Shown here: positions 49,621 through 57,029 of the stretch, in pieces
Layout: every line of letters starts with the position of its first letter
Position numbering within the stretch: position 1 is the first letter of the stretch
Source of the DNA: Clostridiales bacterium
GTDB taxonomy: Bacteria > Bacillota > Clostridia > Oscillospirales > Oscillospiraceae
NCBI GenBank assembly: GCA_004554585.1
Contig: SFLH01000003.1
Location: 109,066-173,065 of the forward strand
Length of the DNA stretch: 64,000 nt
Direction: 5' to 3'
Position numbers and translations under genes: made by a program
Notes under the pieces: model-generated
The model's database searches: none
What the model saw: the letters and a program-made list of their open reading frames with translations, nothing else
What the model was told of the DNA's origin: nothing

Positions 49621-50280
49621 TTATAGTACAGCTGGGCAGGGAAAGTCCAGGGCTTTCTTCTCTCCTGCCCAAGCAGCCATCTCCCCCTCCAGCAGGTGGA
49701 GAAAGCAGGCCACTTGCTGGCCGCCGCACACAGCCCGGTGGACCTGGACAGCCAGCGGCAGGGTGCGCCGTCCTCCCTGCTCTGTTACCTTGCCCAAGGT
49801 GAAGATGGGCAATAGATAGTCTCCCCCGCCGGGCACCATCAGTGAGAATCCACCGAAAGAGAACCAGGGCACCATGGAGATGTCAAAGCTGTTCTCCGGC
49901 CGGCCCGGCTTGGGGGCATAGGCAGTCTGCCCGGTATAGGCCGCTACGTCCCGTCGGTAGGCCTCCAGAAAGGCCCCATAGTCCTCCCGATAGGGCGTCC
50001 AGATGGCGGAGAAGGTCTGATGTGCCGGCTGGAAGATGGTGTAGGCCGGGTGCATCCGGTCATAGATCCCCAGCCCTGCGGGAGTGAGCGCCGTGCGAAA
50101 GGACGGCAGTCTATTCACCGCCCTGGTGAGCAGCCAGAGCAGGGTGGGATACAGAGCGGCACCCGCCAGAGGCGTAACGTCCAAAGACAAGGTATATGCG
50201 TCGCTGCCGCCCCCCTCTGCCATCACGGCCTCATAGTGCGCCCGCTGGGGCCAGTGGGCAAGGTCGATGGGTTGAAACAC
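49621..50280 (-). CDS. Chloramphenicol-acetyltransferase-like protein lacking the catalytic His
   Basis: A 219-residue protein with the CAT fold: FQPIDLAHWPQRAHYEAVMA at the N-terminus, SFDISMVPWFSFGGFSLMVP in the centre and LPLAVQVHRAVCGGQQVACF near the end. In true CAT the last motif reads Q-V-H-H-A-V-C-D-G, where the second His is the catalytic base and the Asp is structural. Here they are Arg and Gly, so ordinary acetyl transfer by this mechanism is not expected. The DNA codons (CAC CGG, GGC) are clear. Resistance to chloramphenicol should not be inferred. It lies upstream of the SecB-like gene in the same direction. Confidence 0.85.
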   Translation of the reverse strand: MFQPIDLAHWPQRAHYEAVMAEGGGSDAYTLSLDVTPLAGAALYPTLLWLLTRAVNRLPSFRTALTPAGLGIYDRMHPAYTIFQPAHQTFSAIWTPYREDYGAFLEAYRRDVAAYTGQTAYAPKPGRPENSFDISMVPWFSFGGFSLMVPGGGDYLLPIFTLGKVTEQGGRRTLPLAVQVHRAVCGGQQVACFLHLLEGEMAAWAGEKKALDFPCPAVL

Positions 50281-50351
50281 TGCCGTCCGCCTCCTTTCCC
50301 TGTGATTCTACCACGGCCGCCTGTCCAACACCAGAATTTTCTGCTGGAACG

Positions 50352-50380
50352 GCATGTTTTGCAGAAAGAAGGGCAGACTA
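50352..50380 (+). promoter_or_regulatory. Candidate forespore (sigma-G/F) promoter of spoVAD-spoVAE
   Basis: GCATG (50352-50356) and CAGACTA (50374-50380) with a 17-base spacer resemble the sigma-G consensus (GCATR, spacer 17-18, CATACTA). No good sigma-A promoter is seen. It is 35 bases before the start of spoVAD, a known forespore gene in Bacillus. Confidence 0.6.
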
Positions 50381-50414
50381 AGGCAACCGATTACGGAAGG
50401 GAGAGGATGATCCT

Positions 50415-51443
50415 TTGGACACCAAGAAGCTAGGCCGGCAGACCGTACGCTTTGCTGACCCCCCTGCCATCGCCGGCTTTGGCAGCGCCGTGGGCACCAA
50501 GGAACGTCAGGGGCCCCTGGGCCCCTGTTTTGACTACGCCAGCCAGGACGACACCTTCGCCCAGATGAGCTGGGAGAAGGCCGAGACCGCCATGCAGAAG
50601 CAGGCCCTGGCCTTTGCCCTGGAGCGGGCGGGCATCCGGGCTGAGCAGCTGGACTACGTCTTTGCCGGGGACCTGCTCAACCAGTGCATCGCCACCTCCT
50701 ACTCCCTCCGGGCTCAGAACGTCCCCTTTTTCGGGCTCTATGGGGCCTGCTCCACCATGGCCGAGGGGCTCTCCCTGGGGGCCATGCTGGTGGAGGGAGG
50801 CTTTGCCTCTTACGTGGCCGCCCTGACCTCCTCCCACTTCTGCGCCGCAGAGCGCCAGTACCGCACCCCCCTGGAGTACGGCTGCCAGAAATCCCCCACC
50901 GCCCAGTGGACCGCCACCGGCTCAGGAGCAGTGGTCCTCTCCCGCCGGGGAAAAGGCCCCTTCCTCACCCACGTGACCACCGGCAAGGTAGTCGACAAGG
51001 GAATCCGGGATACCAGCAACATGGGCGCGGCCATGGCCCCAGCGGCCTACGCCACCCTCCGGGCCCATTTCCAGGAGACCGGCCGGGACCCGTCCTTCTA
51101 TGACCTCATCGTCACCGGCGACCTGGGCAGCCTAGGCAAAGAGATCGTCCTGGACTTCTTCCGCCGGGACGGAGTGGATCTGTCTGGACGCTACAACGAC
51201 TGCGGTGTGATGCTCTTTGACCTGGAAAAGCAGGACGTACACGCGGGGGGCTCCGGCTGCGGCTGCAGCGCCGTGGTCCTGACTGGTCATCTGCTGGGGG
51301 AGATGGCCCGGGGGACCTGCCGCAACCTTCTTTTCTGCGGCACTGGCGCCCTCCACTCCCCCACGTCTGCTATGCAGGGAGAGAGCATCCCCGGCATCTG
51401 TCACGCCGTGGCCATTGCCGCGGAGAAAGGAGCGGTTTCATGA
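50415..51443 (+). CDS. spoVAD: Stage V sporulation protein AD
   Basis: A 342-residue thiolase-fold protein needed for dipicolinic-acid uptake into the forespore and release at germination. Typical features are GRQTVRFADPPAIAGFGSAV at the N-terminus, FFGLYGACSTMAEGLSLGAM (thiolase-like nucleophile region) and ALTSSHFCAAERQYRTPLEY. The start is TTG at 50415. It overlaps spoVAE by ATGA. No spoVAC is next to it, although spoVAC-AD-AE is the usual clostridial set. Confidence 0.95.
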   Translation: MDTKKLGRQTVRFADPPAIAGFGSAVGTKERQGPLGPCFDYASQDDTFAQMSWEKAETAMQKQALAFALERAGIRAEQLDYVFAGDLLNQCIATSYSLRAQNVPFFGLYGACSTMAEGLSLGAMLVEGGFASYVAALTSSHFCAAERQYRTPLEYGCQKSPTAQWTATGSGAVVLSRRGKGPFLTHVTTGKVVDKGIRDTSNMGAAMAPAAYATLRAHFQETGRDPSFYDLIVTGDLGSLGKEIVLDFFRRDGVDLSGRYNDCGVMLFDLEKQDVHAGGSGCGCSAVVLTGHLLGEMARGTCRNLLFCGTGALHSPTSAMQGESIPGICHAVAIAAEKGAVS

Positions 51444-51808
51444 GCAGTCCCGGCACTTACCTGGCCGCCTTCCTCTGCGGCGGCCTGCTCTGCCTGGTGG
51501 GGCAGATTCTCATCGACAAAACCAAACTCACCCCCGCCCGCATCCTGGTCCTCTATGTGGTGATCGGGGTGGTCCTAGGGGCCCTGGGCCTGTATCCCCG
51601 GCTGGTGGACCTATGCGGGGCAGGGGCCACCGTTCCCTTGACGGGCTTTGGCTGGAACCTGTCCAAGGGGGTGGCCGAGGCGGTGGCCCAGCGGGGCTTT
51701 CTGGGGGTACTCACCGGCGGGGTCACCGCCGCTGCCGGGGGAATCACCGCCGCCGTGTTCTTCGGCTATCTGGCCGCCGTTCTCTTCCGAGCCAAGCCCA
51801 AGGACTGA
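51440..51808 (+). CDS. spoVAE: Stage V sporulation protein AE
   Basis: A 122-residue membrane protein of the SpoVA channel, equivalent to the SpoVAEb type. Three hydrophobic segments are visible; CGGLLCLVGQILIDKTKLTP at the start and the Gly-rich GFLGVLTGGVTAAAGGITAA in the last third are characteristic. It is made together with SpoVAD. Confidence 0.95.
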   Translation: MSSPGTYLAAFLCGGLLCLVGQILIDKTKLTPARILVLYVVIGVVLGALGLYPRLVDLCGAGATVPLTGFGWNLSKGVAEAVAQRGFLGVLTGGVTAAAGGITAAVFFGYLAAVLFRAKPKD

Positions 51809-51814
51809 TGGCCG

Positions 51815-51843
51815 TTGCCTTTTCTCTTTGGGGCTGATATAAT
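51815..51843 (+). promoter_or_regulatory. Promoter of the uracil-DNA glycosylase gene
   Basis: TTGCCT (51815-51820) and TATAAT (51838-51843) with a 17-base spacer. Confidence 0.7.
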
Positions 51844-51891
51844 AGCCCAAAGGGCTGCACCCCTGGGGCGCAGCGTGAGGAGGACACGGCC

Positions 51892-52473
51892 ATGATGACG
51901 TGGGAAGAATTGGAGCAAACCTGCAAGCAGTGCCAAGGCTGTCCCCTGGCGGAGACCCGGACCCATGTGGTCTTTGGGGTGGGAAACCGCCAGGCTGACA
52001 TCCTGCTCATCGGCGAGGGACCCGGAGAGCAGGAGGACCTGCAGGGCGTGCCCTTTGTGGGCCCGGCGGGAAAGCTGCTGGACCGGATGCTTTCCCTGAT
52101 CGATCTAGACCGGACCAAGGTCTACATCGCCAACATCGTCAAGTGCCGCCCGCCCAAAAATCGGGACCCATTAAATACCGAGCAGGACGCCTGTATTGGC
52201 TACCTGCGGGTCCAGACCGCCCTGCTGCGGCCCAAGATCATCGTCTGCCTGGGACGCATCGCTGCCATGCGCCTGATCGACAAGGACTTTCGCATCACCC
52301 GCCAGCACGGCCAGTGGTTTGAGCGGGCGGGGGTACAGATGACCGCCATCTACCACCCCTCCGCCGTCCTGCGGGACCCGGAAAAGGGGCCGGATACCTT
52401 TGTGGACCTGAAGAGCATCCAGGAGAAGGTGCGCCAGCTCTGCCCGGACAGCCTTCTCCCCCGTCCCTGGTGA
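51892..52473 (+). CDS. Type-4 uracil-DNA glycosylase
   Basis: A 193-residue iron-sulfur glycosylase that removes uracil from DNA. Cluster cysteines are in CKQCQGC near the N-terminus and at CRPP and ITVCLG-like IIVCLG further on. Family 4 motifs are GEGPGEQEDLQGVPFVGPAG (uracil-binding water-activating loop) and the leucine-loop HPSAVLRDP. GAGGAGGACACGG precedes two adjacent ATG codons; I use the first. Confidence 0.94.
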   Translation: MMTWEELEQTCKQCQGCPLAETRTHVVFGVGNRQADILLIGEGPGEQEDLQGVPFVGPAGKLLDRMLSLIDLDRTKVYIANIVKCRPPKNRDPLNTEQDACIGYLRVQTALLRPKIIVCLGRIAAMRLIDKDFRITRQHGQWFERAGVQMTAIYHPSAVLRDPEKGPDTFVDLKSIQEKVRQLCPDSLLPRPW

Positions 52474-52489
52474 CGCTTTGAGAAAAAGA

Positions 52490-52527
52490 AAAAAACCTTC
52501 GTACCAGTTTGGTACGAAGGTTTTTTG
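52490..52527. terminator. Terminator between the glycosylase and dehydrogenase genes
   Basis: AAAAAACCTTCGTACCA pairs perfectly with TGGTACGAAGGTTTTTT around a 3-base loop; it serves both convergent genes. Confidence 0.93.
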
Positions 52528-52546
52528 CGTTCTGGGATGCGCGTCC

Positions 52547-53503
52547 TTACAGCTTGCACACGTTTTCCGGCTGACCGGCCAGGTAGGCCCGGACGTTCTG
52601 GAAGACGATCTCCGCCCGGCGGAGCATGCTCTCATCAGTGGCGAAGGCCACGTGGGGGGTGAGGACAGTGTTCTTGGCCTGCAGGAGGGGGTAGTCAGCG
52701 GGAATGGGGGGCTCCATGTCAAACACGTCGATGCCCGCCCCGGCGATGATCCCCTTGTTCAGGGCCTCGGCCAGAGCCTCGTTGTCCACGATGGCACCCC
52801 GGGCCACGTTGATCAGGATGGCGGTGGGCTGCATCTTGGCCAGCAGTTCCCGGGAGATCATGCCCTTGGTCTGGTCGTTGTTGGGCACGTGGAGGGAGAC
52901 GATGTCGCTGCGCTCCATGAGCTCCTCCAGGGAGACGTAGGTCACACCCATGGCCTCCACCTCCGGCTTGACGGTGCGGGAGTAGGCGATGACCTTGGCC
53001 CCAAAGGCCAGGAAGAGCTGGGCTGTGCGGATGCCAATGGCCCCGGTGCCCACGATGCCCACGGTGCGCCCGGCAATCTCCCGGCCGCGAAGGGGACCGC
53101 CTACCCCGCCGGTGCGGGTGGCCGTCTCGCAGGCAGGCATCTGGCGCAGGCAGGAGACCGTCAGGCCGATGGCCAGCTCCGCCACGCACTGGGTGGAGTA
53201 GCCGGCGGCGTTGCACACCATAACCCCCTTCTCCCTGCAGGCATCCAGGGCCACGTGGTCAATACCCGTGAAGGCCACGTCCAGCATTTTCAAGTTGGGA
53301 GCCCCTTTCACCACCCGAGCCGGATAGGGATTGTTGGCGATGATGGCGATGTCGCTGTCCCCGGTGCGCCGGATGAGCTCGTCCGGGTCGGTGGTCTTTT
53401 CATGATAAGCCGTAAACGTGTGCCCCTGGCTCTCCAGTTCCGTCCGATACTGGGTCAGCACGTGGGCAGGGATGCCCAGGGATTCCAATAACGTGATCTT
53501 CAT
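52547..53503 (-). CDS. D-2-hydroxyacid dehydrogenase (NAD-dependent)
   Basis: A 318-residue dehydrogenase related to SerA, glycerate and D-lactate dehydrogenases. The Rossmann motif GIVGTGAIGIRTAQLF is at about residue 150. Catalytic residues are the Arg in NVARGAIVDNEAL, the Glu in VFDMEPP and the His in LTPHVAFAT. No ACT domain is present, so it is not a full-length regulated SerA. Substrate cannot be fixed. It stands before ybaB-dnaX with the same orientation. Confidence 0.9.
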   Translation of the reverse strand: MKITLLESLGIPAHVLTQYRTELESQGHTFTAYHEKTTDPDELIRRTGDSDIAIIANNPYPARVVKGAPNLKMLDVAFTGIDHVALDACREKGVMVCNAAGYSTQCVAELAIGLTVSCLRQMPACETATRTGGVGGPLRGREIAGRTVGIVGTGAIGIRTAQLFLAFGAKVIAYSRTVKPEVEAMGVTYVSLEELMERSDIVSLHVPNNDQTKGMISRELLAKMQPTAILINVARGAIVDNEALAEALNKGIIAGAGIDVFDMEPPIPADYPLLQAKNTVLTPHVAFATDESMLRRAEIVFQNVRAYLAGQPENVCKL

Positions 53504-53561
53504 GGGTTCGTTCCTCCTTCTCTCGATATGCGTTGTTCTCTATAGAGCGGCGCTGGGTGCG

Positions 53562-53936
53562 TTAAAAGGGCAGGTTCATACCGCTGGTGATCTTGCCCAT
53601 GCTGGTGCTCATGTCCTCCATGGCCGCCCGGACCGCCTCGTTGACAGCGGCGATGACCATGTCCTGGAGCATCTCCACGTCCTCAGGGTCCACTGCCTCG
53701 GGATCGATGGTCAGAGCCTTCAGGGTGTGCTTGCCATCCACGGTGGCGGAGACCACCCCGCCGCCGGCTGTAGCGGTGTACTCCTTTTCCTGAAGCTCCG
53801 CCTGGGTGCGCTCCATGTCTGCCTGCATCTTTTGGGCCTGCTTGATCATGTCCATGTTCAGGCCGCCGGGCATACCCATGCCCATGCCTTTGCCGCCTTT
53901 GCGTCCCATGGGGGGACGTCCATAACCTTTTGCCAT
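53562..53936 (-). CDS. YbaB/EbfC nucleoid-associated protein
   Basis: A 124-residue DNA-binding protein. A Gly/Lys-rich N-terminal stretch (AKGYGRPPMGRKGGKGMGMG) precedes the family core LNMDMIKQAQKMQADMERTQ and AGGGVVSATVDGKHTLKALT. It follows dnaX by 24 bases, the same order as in many Firmicutes, where recR normally comes next; here recR is not present. Confidence 0.94.
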   Translation of the reverse strand: MAKGYGRPPMGRKGGKGMGMGMPGGLNMDMIKQAQKMQADMERTQAELQEKEYTATAGGGVVSATVDGKHTLKALTIDPEAVDPEDVEMLQDMVIAAVNEAVRAAMEDMSTSMGKITSGMNLPF

Positions 53937-53960
53937 AGTGCTCGTGCTCCTTTGCTGCGA

Positions 53961-55766
53961 TTATTTTACGGTAAAATTGCCAAACTGCTGGCCCAAAGCC
54001 AGCAGGTCCTCAAACTTGTCCGTCTGCTGGGGCTGGGGGGCCGGCTCGGGGCGGCCCACTTGGAAGATCACCCGGCGGGGTTTGCCGGTATAGGCCTGGG
54101 CCGCCTGGGCCAGCAGGGCGGGAGTCTCGCCCCGGCTGAGGATCTGGCGGGTCAGGTCGGTATCCGTCCACAAGGTCAGGGTGTTCTCCTCAAAAGTCCC
54201 GGTGACCGCCCGGGGATTGCGCAGGAAGGACTGGACCATGGGGGGCATGTCCTTCAAGCTGGCCAGAAAGCCCGTCCAATCCCCTGCCCCAGAGGTCTGG
54301 GGAAACGTCTGCCCTGCCGGGGGCGCGGAAGGCGCCGCCTGCCGGGGTTCCCGGGTTGGCGCGGCGGGGGCAGGTGTAGCAGGCTGGGGCGCCGCGGCGG
54401 GGGCCCGGGGAGGCTCCATTTCCCAGGGGGGAAGGTCCTCCGGGGGCGCGTCTTCATCCGAAAAGACGAAGGGAGGCTCCTCTTCCTCCGCCGGATCTTC
54501 CCAGGGGGGACGATCCTCAGCGGGGGCTGCGGGGGCCTCCTGGCCGGCGGAAGGCGCTGCCGCAACGGCCCCAGCGGGCGGGGCAGCCTCCATAGCCGGA
54601 GCACTCTGCCGCAGGAGCAGGCCTCGGGCCATTTCCTCCTCCAGGCGGCTGATCCGGGCGGTGAGCCCTTCGTAGGTGTCCGACAGCCGCCGGTCGCACA
54701 GGCGGATCAGACACAGTTCGGCATCCAGACGCCGGCTGGTGCTGCGGTAGAGGTCGGCCTGGGCACTTTGCAGGATGGTCATCATCTGCACCAGTTCGCC
54801 GGCGGAAAAGGCCTGGGTCAGGGGGCGCAGGACGGTCTCTCCATAGCCGCCGGTGAGCAGGCTCTGTCCTCCCTCCGGGGCAGTCTTGCGGATGAGCAGG
54901 TCCCGCACCAAGCTGGCCAGCTCGCCCAGCAAGGCGCCCATGTCCTTGCCCTCCCGGTAGAGGGCGTCCAGCTGCTCCAGGGCACCGGCGGTGTCCTCCC
55001 GGGCCACGCAATCTAGCAGCGCGGCAGTGCGGCGGCTGCCGGTGAGACCCAGCACCTCCAGCACTGCCTCCTCATCTAGCGCCCCTTGTACGCCCCCGCA
55101 CTGGTCCAGCAGGGACAGGCCATCCCGCAGGCCGCCGTCGGCCAGCCGGGCCAGCAGATCCGCCGCTTCGTCGGTGAGGGGGATGCCCTCCTGCTGGGCC
55201 ACGTAGCTCAGGCGGTCGGACAGAGCCCGGGGCGGGATGCGCTTGAAAGCAAACTGCTGGCAGCGGGACTTGATGGTAGCCGGAACCTTGTGCAGCTCAG
55301 TGGTGGCCAGGATGAACATCAGGTGGGCCGGGGGCTCCTCCAAGATTTTCAGCAGGGCGTTGAAGGCAGGGGTGGAGAGCATGTGAACCTCGTCGACGAT
55401 GTACACCCGCTTGGCCACCGCCGCCGGGGTATAGGCCGCCTCATCCCGGAGGGCGCGGATCTGGTCCACGCCGTTGTTGGAGGCGGCGTCCAGCTCCAGC
55501 ACGTCCAGGATGGAGCCGTTCTCAATGCCCAGACAGGCCGGGCAGGCGTTGCAGGGGTTGCCGTCCACCGGGTGCTGGCAGTTCACCGCCCGGGCCAGGA
55601 TCTTGGCACAGGTGGTCTTGCCGGTGCCCCGGGTGCCGGTGAAAAGGTAGGCATGAGATAGCCGGCCGCTGGCCACCTGGCGCTTTAGGGTCTCGGTGAT
55701 ATGGGACTGCCCCACCACCTGGTCAAAGGTGCGGGGCCGCCATTTTCGATAGAGGGCCTGGTACAC
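53961..55766 (-). CDS. dnaX: DNA polymerase III subunits gamma/tau
   Basis: The clamp-loader ATPase, 601 residues. Walker A GTRGTGKTT is near residue 45, the four-Cys zinc module runs CQHPVDGNPCNACPAC (about 64-80), and the Walker B/sensor region is VYIVDEVHMLS. The C-terminal third is a Pro/Ala/Glu-rich linker (residues about 385-500) typical of tau, then a short binding domain. The start is GTG (55766) with AAGGAGGGAG upstream. The SRP RNA gene lies directly upstream, as in Bacillus. Confidence 0.96.
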   Translation of the reverse strand: MYQALYRKWRPRTFDQVVGQSHITETLKRQVASGRLSHAYLFTGTRGTGKTTCAKILARAVNCQHPVDGNPCNACPACLGIENGSILDVLELDAASNNGVDQIRALRDEAAYTPAAVAKRVYIVDEVHMLSTPAFNALLKILEEPPAHLMFILATTELHKVPATIKSRCQQFAFKRIPPRALSDRLSYVAQQEGIPLTDEAADLLARLADGGLRDGLSLLDQCGGVQGALDEEAVLEVLGLTGSRRTAALLDCVAREDTAGALEQLDALYREGKDMGALLGELASLVRDLLIRKTAPEGGQSLLTGGYGETVLRPLTQAFSAGELVQMMTILQSAQADLYRSTSRRLDAELCLIRLCDRRLSDTYEGLTARISRLEEEMARGLLLRQSAPAMEAAPPAGAVAAAPSAGQEAPAAPAEDRPPWEDPAEEEEPPFVFSDEDAPPEDLPPWEMEPPRAPAAAPQPATPAPAAPTREPRQAAPSAPPAGQTFPQTSGAGDWTGFLASLKDMPPMVQSFLRNPRAVTGTFEENTLTLWTDTDLTRQILSRGETPALLAQAAQAYTGKPRRVIFQVGRPEPAPQPQQTDKFEDLLALGQQFGNFTVK

Positions 55767-55791
55767 GGCGCTCCCTCCTTCTCAAAAAACA

Positions 55792-56124
55792 AGTCTGCCC
55801 ACGCCTCGGCATCCGGCAGGACCGCACACCGGCCTTTGAAGAACCTCTCATTCCTGTCTCACCGGCAGCCAGCTCAAAACCGGCACACCCACGGCACACG
55901 GAGCGTTCTGCTTAGTGCTGCTCGGTTCCCCGCCTGACACGGTTCACAGTGCCCCGTTGCGCGGGACCGATCTATCATCACCGCTTACTGGCAACTAACG
56001 AAACAAGAGGCCTCCGGGGGTCCGGGATTCATCCCTGCTACAGCGGATTGCAGGTACAGGGCACCGCTATCTCCCCGACTAGTGCGGCCATGCCCGACGC
56101 CGAGAGGCATCTGGCAGACTGTTG
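55792..56124 (-). ncRNA. ffs: Signal recognition particle RNA, large bacterial type
   Basis: The RNA of SRP, which with Ffh targets membrane proteins. On the minus strand the Alu domain reads GGGGAGATAGCGGTGCCCTG then TACCTGCAATCCGCTGTAGC. Helix 8 has the symmetric loop and tetraloop CAGGCGGGGAACCGAGCAGC near 55918-55937. The 5' AGTCTGCC and 3' GGCAGACTT pair to close the molecule, and TTTTTT (55783-55790) follows as terminator. Promoter is at 56131-56159. About 330 nt, somewhat longer than the roughly 270 nt of Bacillus. The ends are estimated from the closing stem and promoter. Confidence 0.92.
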
Positions 56125-56130
56125 TCCTAT

Positions 56131-56159
56131 ATCATACTACACTTTCTCAAAAGAATCAA
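56131..56159 (-). promoter_or_regulatory. Promoter of the SRP RNA
   Basis: Minus-strand TTGATT (56154-56159) and TATGAT (56131-56136) with a 17-base spacer, 7 bases before the inferred RNA start. Confidence 0.7.
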
Positions 56160-56325
56160 GAAGTTCCCCCGAAAATCTTTCCCCCATCCGCTGGATTTTT
56201 CCCAAGACTCCCTAGAGCGGGGGCTTTCTCTCCCTCTACTTCCCCAAAGGGGCGCAGACTTTCCCGGCCAGTAAAGGGAAACCTCCTCGCCGGTCTGTGT
56301 TTTCCCCCTCCTTCTTCCCCGCGCA

Positions 56326-56360
56326 CGAACGCCCAGCGGCCGAAGGCAGCTGGGCGTTTG
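56326..56360 (-). terminator. Hairpin after the isochorismatase-like gene
   Basis: AACGCCCAGCTGCC pairs with GGCCGCTGGGCGTT (one mismatch) around TTCG, about 20 bases after the stop. The U-run is poor, so termination strength is uncertain. Confidence 0.6.
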
Positions 56361-56378
56361 GTAGAGAGACCGCAACAG

Positions 56379-56903
56379 TTAAACAACGTCGATCTGGCAG
56401 GTCCTCATGGCGGACAGAGCCGTCTCGTGGCCCTCGGGGGTGGCGCCGGCGCAGCAGTCGGCGCGGACCGTGATGGGAACCTCCCACAGCCGGCTCTTGA
56501 GGCACAAAGCATTGGAGATCACGCAGATGTCGGTGCATAGGCCCACCAGCTCGATGGACTCATAGGCCCCCACGGCGGCAAAGTCGCACAGCAGAGCCGA
56601 GCCGAAGGTGGGCTTATCCAGCACCGCCCGAATCTTCCCCTCCCCTGCTGTCAGAACCGCGGGATGGATCTGCCAGCCGGGCGTACCCTTGATGCAGTGG
56701 ACCACCGGCAGCTTTTGGCCCTCTTGGGTCTCCAGGTAGTCCTCCCCGTGGGTATCCCGGGTGCAGATCACGTCCCCGGGAAACTCCCGAATCCGCTGGC
56801 ACACCGCCGGCAGGATGGCCTCGGCCTCGGGGGTGCCCAGGGCGCCGGTGATGAAGTCCACCTGCATATCCACGACCACCAACAACTGCTTCACAACGTC
56901 CAC
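56379..56903 (-). CDS. Isochorismatase-like cysteine hydrolase (nicotinamidase type)
   Basis: A 174-residue hydrolase with the catalytic triad of nicotinamidase-like enzymes: Asp in VVDMQVDFITGAL (about residue 12), Lys in VLDKPTFGSALL (about 98) and Cys in GLCTDICVISNAL (about 123). It would convert nicotinamide to nicotinate in NAD salvage, or act on a similar amide. It is short for PncA and lacks a clear full metal-binding D-x-H set, although CTRDTHGEDYLE offers Asp, His and Glu. No operon partner is seen. Confidence 0.85.
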   Translation of the reverse strand: MDVVKQLLVVVDMQVDFITGALGTPEAEAILPAVCQRIREFPGDVICTRDTHGEDYLETQEGQKLPVVHCIKGTPGWQIHPAVLTAGEGKIRAVLDKPTFGSALLCDFAAVGAYESIELVGLCTDICVISNALCLKSRLWEVPITVRADCCAGATPEGHETALSAMRTCQIDVV

Positions 56904-56978
56904 GCTCCTTCCAGGGTCGTTTTTTTCATCATACCATCCCGCCCGGGGGGTGTAAACCCTTTTCCTTCCAGCTGGGGC

Positions 56979-57023
56979 GAAAAAAACCCTCCGGCGGCCC
57001 GGAACAGCCGGGAGCCGGAGGGG
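56979..57023 (-). terminator. Terminator of the nucleoside ABC operon
   Basis: CCCTCCGGCTCCCGG pairs with CCGGGCCGCCGGAGGG (one bulge) and is followed by TTTTTTT on the minus strand. Confidence 0.9.
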
Positions 57024-57029
57024 GCAGAG

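Noticed and set aside
49621..50280. Antibiotic-resistance call for the CAT-like gene
   Set aside because: The catalytic His and motif Asp are both missing, so the fold alone does not support resistance.
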